Assembly (NCBI GenBank): GCA_035476575.1
Contig: DATILL010000108.1
Location: 1-11,316, forward strand
Direction: 5' to 3'
DNA length: 11,316 bases
Source of the DNA: DATILL01 sp035476575
Lineage (GTDB): Bacteria; Actinomycetota; Actinomycetes; Mycobacteriales; JACQDL01
In this document: piece by piece, positions 7,239 to 11,316 of the stretch
Numbering within the stretch: the first letter of the stretch is position 1
Layout of the letters: each line of letters opens with the position of its first letter
Position numbers and translations under genes: made by a program
Notes under the pieces: generated by a model
The model's database searches: none
Told to the model about the DNA's origin: nothing
Seen by the model: the letters and a program-made list of their open reading frames with translations, nothing else

Positions 7239-7584
7239 CGCCGTCCGGCCGGCGGCCGGTGGGGGCGCCGTTCTGCCAGGTCAGCGTGACGTCGAAGTGC
7301 ACCTCGCTGGTGCCCTTGGCGACGACGACGCCGGCCTCGGCGCTGAGCCTGAGCCCGAAGCCGATGGTGACCTCGTCCGGGGCCAGCGTGGTGAGCCAGC
7401 CCGACAGGGCGCTGACCGCCGGCCGGAGCTGGTCCAGCGCCCGCTCCAGCGACTCGCGCGCCTGGGTCACCACCTCGCCGGGCCGCACCGAGGCCAGCTC
7501 CAGGTCCGCGGGTACGTCGGCGTCGCCCGCCTCCACGACCAGCCGCCCGCCGCCCTCGACCGGCACCTCGATCAGGTAGCCCAT
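7216..7584 (-). CDS. Trypco1 (CU044_2847 family) protein, partner of the trypsin-NACHT protein
   Basis: The 122-residue product starts with a beta-rich segment (MGYLIEVPVEGGGRLVVEAG), then has a helix (about 38-65, VVTQARESLERALDQL) and the family's signature C-terminal strands: PDEVTIGFGLRLSAEAGVVV at 69-88, then AKGTSEVHFDVTLTW. This is the pattern of the trypsin-co-occurring domain 1 (CU044_2847 family). The family is known for sitting beside trypsin-like proteases in predicted actinobacterial conflict systems, which is exactly the case here. It is probably an adaptor, or a regulator or substrate of the protease; the mechanism is not established. I chose the ATG at 7584 because GGGGGA precedes it and domain homology starts there; the frame is open to 7626. 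A short acidic, repeated tail (PDGDEPDGDG) overlaps the next gene, implying coupled translation at matched levels. Confidence 0.88.
   Translation of the reverse strand: MGYLIEVPVEGGGRLVVEAGDADVPADLELASVRPGEVVTQARESLERALDQLRPAVSALSGWLTTLAPDEVTIGFGLRLSAEAGVVVAKGTSEVHFDVTLTWQNGAPTGRRPDGDEPDGDG
7221..7248. repeat. 13-bp tandem direct repeat at the Trypco1/NACHT gene junction
   Basis: CATCGCCGTCCGG occurs at 7221-7233 and 7236-7248, a 15-nt period. On the minus strand each copy carries an ATG in the frame of the downstream gene, so two in-frame starts (7238 and 7223) exist. In the Trypco1 frame it encodes the doubled PDGDE/PDGDG tail. It makes the downstream start ambiguous. Confidence 0.85.
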
Positions 7585-7638
7585 GTTTCCCCCGTTCGGT
7601 CGCCGTGCGGCACAGCGTAGTGACACGCCGCGACAGGC

Positions 7639-7656
7639 ATCTCGTGATCACGATAT
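7639..7656. promoter_or_regulatory. palindrome in the divergent intergenic region, candidate operator
   Basis: TCGTGATCACGA (7642-7653) is a perfect 12-bp palindrome, extending to 18 bp with one mismatched pair (7639-7656). It lies between the divergent starts of Trypco1 (7584, minus) and hicA (7703, plus), about 55 and 47 nt away. That is where an autoregulating antitoxin or a shared repressor would bind. I see no convincing -35/-10 pair nearby apart from TAAGGT (7689-7694) ahead of hicA. Function is inferred from position and symmetry only. Confidence 0.4.
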
Positions 7657-7702
7657 GGCCCGACATCTCCCGCCTGCCCGGTTCCCGCTAAGGTGACCCG
7701 TC

Positions 7703-7944
7703 ATGCCGCAAGCGTTCCCAGCAATGAAGGCCAGGGCGCTGCTTGCCCTGCTGTGTGGTGAGCTACTCGGCTACCGAATCGTGCGGCAGAGCGGGTCTCA
7801 CCGCAGGCTTGAGGCCGATGGAAGGCCGGTGTGACGTTCGCGTTTTACGACCAGGAGGTACCCGGCTATCTCGTACGGCGCATACTTGTCCGACAGGTTG
7901 GCCTGGCTGTCGAGGAGGCCTTGGAGGTGATCAGAGGTGCGTGA
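7703..7944 (+). pseudogene. hicA: frameshifted HicA-type toxin gene
   Basis: The 5' half (7703-7834, 43 codons) reads MPQAFPAMKARALLALLC and later RQSGSHRRLEADGRPV. This is the HicA pattern with the conserved GSH (H33 is the expected catalytic residue for mRNA cleavage). It stops at TGA 7832-7834. The rest continues in another frame from 7834 to the TGA at 7942-7944 (TFAFYDQEVPGYLVRRIL, then VRQVGLAVEEALEVIRGA), which is the HicA C-terminal half. Removing one TG from GGTGTGACG at 7829-7836 would rejoin them as GRPV-TFAFYD and give about 79 residues, the normal HicA size. A dinucleotide duplication therefore explains the break. GGTGA at 7692-7696 is a good ribosome site for the ATG at 7703. 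The end overlaps the downstream HicB-like start by 8 nt, the remains of a coupled operon. A sequencing error is the main alternative. Confidence 0.8.
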
Positions 7945-8578
7945 CGTCCATCTGGTACTCCGCGAGGAGGACGGGACGTGGGGTGGCTGGTCGCCCACCG
8001 TCGAGGGCTTGTTCGTCGCCGCTGGCTCGGCCCGCGAGGCGGTGACGCAGGCGAAGAAGACGGCGGAATGGGAGCTGGGGGAGCTGGTCAGCATCCTCGT
8101 GCACCACGAGCGTGTCATCGACGGCCTAGTACTGCGAGTGGCGGGTGGGCAAGGGAGCTTCGAAAAGCGCTGCGCGGTTGCTGGCCGCCTGGAGAACCTG
8201 ATCCGGTACGACCGTGCTCAGATCGACGACGAGGACCTGACCCGCAACAGCCTCGGCGAGGCCGTGTTCGTCTGTGCGGTCGCCGGTGACCGGATCGGCT
8301 GGGTTGCGGACCAGATGGACCAGCGGGGCGACGGTGTCATGGTGGCCGCATTGCTCGACTATGACGGCACTGAAATAGCGGGCTCGGGCATGTGGATATG
8401 GGCTGGTGGCCTGCTTGTCGGGCCGAATCTCCCGGGCGCCACAGTCGAAGGCCAGGGCATGTCGATGGACTCCACTGTCGCGGAGCTCCTGCGCAGCATG
8501 GAGGACCGCGGCCGGTCGGGCGCGCAAGCAGGTTCGGAGGCGCATTACATCACCGCTCGGTCGCTCGCCGTCGCATGA
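7937..8578 (+). CDS. HicB-like antitoxin domain protein with long unknown C-terminal region
   Basis: The product has 213 residues. Residues 1-50 (VHLVLREEDGTWGGWSP, TVEGLFVAAGSAREAVTQA) match the HicB antitoxin fold: a strand, EDG turn, W-x-x-x-P, G-x-x-AAG, then a helix of the EAV type. HicB antitoxins bind and neutralise HicA, and many are only 70-140 residues. Residues 55-213 are not a recognisable ribbon-helix-helix or HTH DNA-binding domain. They include a charged stretch (LENLIRYDRAQIDDEDL), a hydrophobic Gly/Trp-rich stretch (GMWIWAGGLLVGPNLPG) and a final helix (TVAELLRSMEDRG). The GTG at 7937 has a near-ideal site, GGAGGTGA at 7923-7930 (6-nt spacing), and overlaps the end of hicA. 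The frame is intact although its toxin partner is broken. A new C-terminal function or a chimaera formed by recombination are both possible. Confidence 0.7.
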   Translation: MRDVHLVLREEDGTWGGWSPTVEGLFVAAGSAREAVTQAKKTAEWELGELVSILVHHERVIDGLVLRVAGGQGSFEKRCAVAGRLENLIRYDRAQIDDEDLTRNSLGEAVFVCAVAGDRIGWVADQMDQRGDGVMVAALLDYDGTEIAGSGMWIWAGGLLVGPNLPGATVEGQGMSMDSTVAELLRSMEDRGRSGAQAGSEAHYITARSLAVA

Positions 8579-8586
8579 GGAGACCA

Positions 8587-8720
8587 GTGCGGTACCTCGT
8601 CGTGATCGAGCATGTCGAGGGCACCGGGTACAGCGCCTGGGCGCCGGATCTGCCGGGATGCATGAGGATGGCGAATCGATCCCGGAGCCTTCGGCCATGA
8701 TTGAGATCGTCGCGGCCTGA
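8587..8720 (+). pseudogene. hicB: canonical HicB antitoxin gene with internal deletion
   Basis: From the GTG at 8587 (GGAG at 8579-8582 just upstream, 8 nt after the previous stop) the frame reads RYLVVIEHVEGTGYSAWAPD then LPGC, the classic HicB N-terminus. It then leaves the family pattern and stops at TGA 8698-8700. In the next frame the family's usual C-terminal end appears (EDGESIPEPSAMIEIVAA, stop 8718-8720). The stretch between, normally about 25-30 residues (AAGDT-type loop and the first helix), is missing. This implies a deletion that is not a multiple of three near 8660-8668, where GGATG is repeated at 8656-8660 and 8666-8670. The product would be a 37-residue fragment, probably unfolded. 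Distance, strand and ribosome site show that it belonged to the same operon as the two genes before it. Confidence 0.75.
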
Positions 8721-8848
8721 GCCGTCCTGCCCGGTTGGCCCTGTTCGGTTGATCGGGGCTTCGGGGATACCCAGCGGCGTGCTTCTAAACGCGGCTGTGA
8801 CCTGCTCGGGGTACAAGAATGTGTCAGATGGCAGTGTGGTGCGAGTGA

Positions 8849-8867
8849 TGGTTACTTTGAGTGACCA
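8849..8867. terminator. small hairpin between convergent genes, possible bidirectional terminator
   Basis: TGGTTAC (8849-8855) pairs with GTGACCA (8861-8867) across a 5-nt loop, 7 bp with one wobble. It lies between the end of the HicB remnant (plus strand) and the stop of the KAP gene (minus strand, 8892). There is no T-run on either side. Nothing else is seen in 8721-8891. Confidence 0.3.
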
Positions 8868-8891
8868 ACGCACTGGAAGTGGCGCTCAGGG

Positions 8892-11316
8892 TCAGGGGGT
8901 CACGGGGTTGAGGCCGGCGGCGCGGGACTGCTCCTCGGGGGTGAGGCGGACCCACAGGGGCCTGGTGTGGAAGCTGTACCGGGCGAGCTCGGGCGCCCAG
9001 CGCTGGTAGGCCGCGATGTCGGCGGGCAGGCCGGGGTCCTCGCTGAGCCGCTCGACCGTGCTGGTCAGCCGGGCCGGGGCTTGCGGGTCCAGGCTGGTCA
9101 GCACCGACATCAGCTTGTCGTCCGGCCCGGCGTCGTGGATCGCGCTGAGCAGGCGCTCGGCGACGGCCGGGGCGCCGACGAGGACGGCCAGGAGCAGGGC
9201 GGCGGCCCGGTATGGCGCGCTCTCGCCCGGGCCCGCGAAGGTGCCCAGGTCGCCGTTGGGCACGCCGATGCGCAGCAGCCGGTACAGGTTGACCAGCTTC
9301 TTCGCCGCCCGTGGGGTGGGGAGCAACGCACCGAGCTGGGCGAGGAAGTCGGCTTCGTGGTGTCGGAGCGAGAGGCTGGCCGGCCGCAGGTCGGGCATCG
9401 CCGGCGTGGCCGCCATCCCGAGCTCGCGCCGAGGGCCGTATAGTTCCCGCTCGCGGCCGAGTTCGCGCTCGAACCGCGCCCTCTCGTCGCGGTCGGCCGG
9501 TACGCCGGCTGGCGGGTCGTCGTGCGGTACGACGGCGGCTCCCGCGCTTTCCGCGTCCGGCGGGTCGGTGTCCGGCTGTGGGCTCGGCGGAGCCGCCAGG
9601 TCCGGCGCTTCGACTGGTCCGAGCAGATGGCGGAGGTAGCTGCCGGCGGTCGACCCGTCCATCGCGCGCAGGGCGAATGGCACCTGGAATATCTTGTCGA
9701 GGTAGTCCATCGGGTCCGCGGCCCATTCCGCCGTCCGCGCTGAGCTTTCCAGGAACAGCTTCTGGTCGTGGTGGGTCAGCGACCGGCGCAGCCAGCGCGC
9801 GTCCACGCCGACCACGACGACGAACAATGGCAGCGCGAGGAGCAGGTGTACGGCGGCGAGCACGTCGACCACCCGGCCGGGCGGGCACCGGTCGAGGTCG
9901 TCGACGTACAAGACGATCCGTTCGACCGGTGGGCTGCCGGTGGGGTCGAGCCGCCATTCCGCGATGGCTCGCCGCTGGAGCTGGTCAAGCTGGGTGAGGT
10001 GGGCGTGCACCTTGCCGATGAGCCCCCGGTACCGGTCGTAGTCGGTGCCGGCCGTCCGATCTGTGAGGAACTCGCCGAGTTCGGCGATCGCGTTGTTCTC
10101 GGCGAGCTGGCGACGGAGTTCGGCGATGTCGCCGTCGAGGTCGCTGCGCTGCCGCCGCAGCCTGGCCAGCTCCTGGTCGGCGATCGTGCGCGCGGTGTGG
10201 TTGACGTCTCGGATTCGCCGGATCATCAGCAGGGCAGGGCCAGCCGCCGCCGCGACCCAGCCTGCCACCGCGGCCAGCACCGTGCCGTAGCGTAACCAGG
10301 CCGCGACGCCGACCCCGGCAATGGCCAGCCACAGGGCGGCCGGGGCCCAGTGCCGCCGGATGTCGCGCGCCGCCGCGGCGAGCACGGCCCAGCCGATCCG
10401 GGCGAGCCGGGCCGGGGACGCCAGCCAGGACAGCCGGCCGTCGGGTTGCCGGGTGCGCTCGATCCGGGCCAGCCGCTCGTCGAGGTGCCGCCGGTCCTTC
10501 TCCCGCCGGTCGAGTTCGGTCGTGATCCGGGTGCGGTCGCGCGTGGCCCGCACCGGGTCCGGGGTCGACGCGGCGGAGTCCCTGGTCAGCTCGCGGAAGA
10601 TCTCCTCCACGATGCCCACCCAGACGTGGTCGTCGCTGTAGTGCCAGGCGTTGAACCGGACCTGCTTGACGTTCGCCGCGTACGCCGTGCTACCCAGGTT
10701 GTTGCGGGACAGGTCGGCGAGCTGCGTGATCCGGGCCTTTATCTGGAGCATGAAGCTGGACTTGCCCGCGCCCCAGTCGGCCAGCAGCGCGATCGACAGC
10801 GGCGGCTCGGTGCTGGTGGCCACGACCAGACCGGCCATCCGGTGCACCTCGGCGGCGATGTCGAGCAGGTCGGTCTCGGTGGCCTCGTCGTTCAGCGGTA
10901 CGGCGAGCGGCTCCCCCCGGCTGGCGGCCGGGAGGGTGGTGCCGCGCACCTGCATCCCGGAGTGGAGGTTCCACACCCGGATCGTGCCGTCCTGGCCGGT
11001 GGTGACGGCCTCGTGCCCGTCGGGAGTGACGGCGACTGCGGTCACCCAGTCGGTGTGGCCGGTGAGGGTGGTGGTGTGCTGGCCGGTGGCCAGGTCCCAG
11101 ACCCGGGCGGTGCCGTCGGCGCCGCTGGTGAGGGCGTGCCGGCCGTCGGGGGTGACGGCGACCGCCCACACCGGGCCGGTGTGGCCGGTGAGGGTGGTGG
11201 TGTGCTGGCCGGTGGCCAGGTCCCAGACTCGGGCGGTGCCGTCGGCGCCGCTGGTGAGGGCGTGCCGGCCGTCGGGGGTGACGGCGACCGCGCACACCGG
11301 GCCGGTGTGGCCGGTG
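8892..11316 (-). CDS. WD40-KAP family P-loop NTPase with two membrane segments (5' end outside window)
   Basis: 807 codons are visible; the frame runs off the right edge, so the real start is unseen. Positions count from the Val codon at 11297. Residues 1-115 hold three WD40 blades of 42 residues (AVAVTPDG, TARVWDLATG, TLTGH). The KAP NTPase has Walker A ADWGAGKSS at 173-181 (Ala replaces the usual first Gly) and Walker B YVDDLDRCPP at 464-473, the KAP signature. Between them lie charged helical or coiled segments (250-285, 370-405) and two membrane helices (about 317-335 and 337-359). This split NTPase with inserted membrane spans is typical of KAP proteins, which are membrane-associated. 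A low-complexity Pro/Asp linker (560-610) and a helical C-terminal region (640-801) follow. The likely role is a membrane-linked STAND-like switch with a WD40 sensor. It is convergent with the hic cluster, so not in its operon. Confidence 0.92.
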   Translation of the reverse strand, partial: TGHTGPVCAVAVTPDGRHALTSGADGTARVWDLATGQHTTTLTGHTGPVWAVAVTPDGRHALTSGADGTARVWDLATGQHTTTLTGHTDWVTAVAVTPDGHEAVTTGQDGTIRVWNLHSGMQVRGTTLPAASRGEPLAVPLNDEATETDLLDIAAEVHRMAGLVVATSTEPPLSIALLADWGAGKSSFMLQIKARITQLADLSRNNLGSTAYAANVKQVRFNAWHYSDDHVWVGIVEEIFRELTRDSAASTPDPVRATRDRTRITTELDRREKDRRHLDERLARIERTRQPDGRLSWLASPARLARIGWAVLAAAARDIRRHWAPAALWLAIAGVGVAAWLRYGTVLAAVAGWVAAAAGPALLMIRRIRDVNHTARTIADQELARLRRQRSDLDGDIAELRRQLAENNAIAELGEFLTDRTAGTDYDRYRGLIGKVHAHLTQLDQLQRRAIAEWRLDPTGSPPVERIVLYVDDLDRCPPGRVVDVLAAVHLLLALPLFVVVVGVDARWLRRSLTHHDQKLFLESSARTAEWAADPMDYLDKIFQVPFALRAMDGSTAGSYLRHLLGPVEAPDLAAPPSPQPDTDPPDAESAGAAVVPHDDPPAGVPADRDERARFERELGRERELYGPRRELGMAATPAMPDLRPASLSLRHHEADFLAQLGALLPTPRAAKKLVNLYRLLRIGVPNGDLGTFAGPGESAPYRAAALLLAVLVGAPAVAERLLSAIHDAGPDDKLMSVLTSLDPQAPARLTSTVERLSEDPGLPADIAAYQRWAPELARYSFHTRPLWVRLTPEEQSRAAGLNPVTP
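10953..11316 (-). repeat. tandem 126-bp WD40 blade repeats at the window edge
   Basis: Three successive blades of the KAP protein repeat with a 126-bp period. Bases 11227-11316 match 11101-11190 with two differences by eye (11229 and the site aligned with 11166). The third blade (SGADGT replaced by TGQDGT) has diverged. The array continues beyond the window. Confidence 0.9.

Noticed and set aside
7585..7626. Upstream ATG (7626) as start of the Trypco1 gene
   Set aside because: The extra 14 residues (SLRCAARRPNGGN) do not resemble the domain, and the ATG at 7584 has a purine-rich site directly before it.
7703..7944. Programmed ribosomal frameshift making functional HicA
   Set aside because: There is no slippery heptamer or downstream stem at the break. 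A TG duplication is the simpler explanation, though only data from other strains can settle it.
8824..9957. 377-codon minus-strand frame overlapping the KAP gene
   Set aside because: It is an out-of-frame shadow with Arg/Pro/Ala-rich low-complexity sequence. The KAP frame has clear Walker motifs over the same DNA.

Overview
The window is very GC-rich, uses GTG starts alongside ATG, and is packed with long open frames. Together with the families present (DUF222/HNH, Trypco1, NACHT-WD40 and KAP-WD40 proteins) this points to an actinomycete chromosome, of the kind seen in Frankia, Micromonosporaceae, Streptomyces and relatives. I cannot name the genus. No tRNA, rRNA, CRISPR array or intact insertion sequence is visible. 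The content is accessory or defence-like rather than housekeeping.

Left part (1-2054, minus strand): a DUF222/HNH endonuclease-like gene of the 13E12-repeat family (120-1304) carries a near-perfect actinobacterial LexA (SOS) box over its GTG start. Upstream lies a pair of overlapping small unknown genes (1710-1922, then 1337-1720). The second runs into an AT-richer stretch and may have lost its original 3' end.

Centre (2055-7584, minus strand): this is the main system. A Trypco1 (CU044_2847 family) gene overlaps a 1727-residue protein. In order, that protein has a trypsin-like protease, a calcineurin-like metallophosphoesterase, a linker of about 190 residues that may be a degenerate nuclease fold, a NACHT STAND NTPase, pentapeptide repeats, eight regular 42-residue WD40 blades plus a degenerate first one, and a short conserved-looking tail. 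This is the layout of an NLR-like conflict or immune switch: the WD40 propeller would sense, NACHT would switch, and the protease and phosphoesterase would act. The Trypco1 protein is the expected partner of the protease.

Right-centre (7703-8720, plus strand): this is a decaying HicA/HicB toxin-antitoxin cluster. hicA is frameshifted by what looks like a TG duplication. An intact 213-residue HicB-like protein with an unknown C-terminal region follows with an 8-bp overlap. A second, canonical HicB gene has an internal deletion.

Right part (8892 to the window edge, minus strand): the 3' part of a WD40-KAP P-loop NTPase gene with two membrane segments. It is cut at its 5' end by the window edge. 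Its blades are also 42 residues long and nearly identical at DNA level. The window therefore holds two separate NTPase/WD40 proteins around a toxin-antitoxin remnant, beside an SOS-controlled nuclease gene, as in a defence or genomic island. The first 119 bases show only short GC-rich repeats and no gene I can support.
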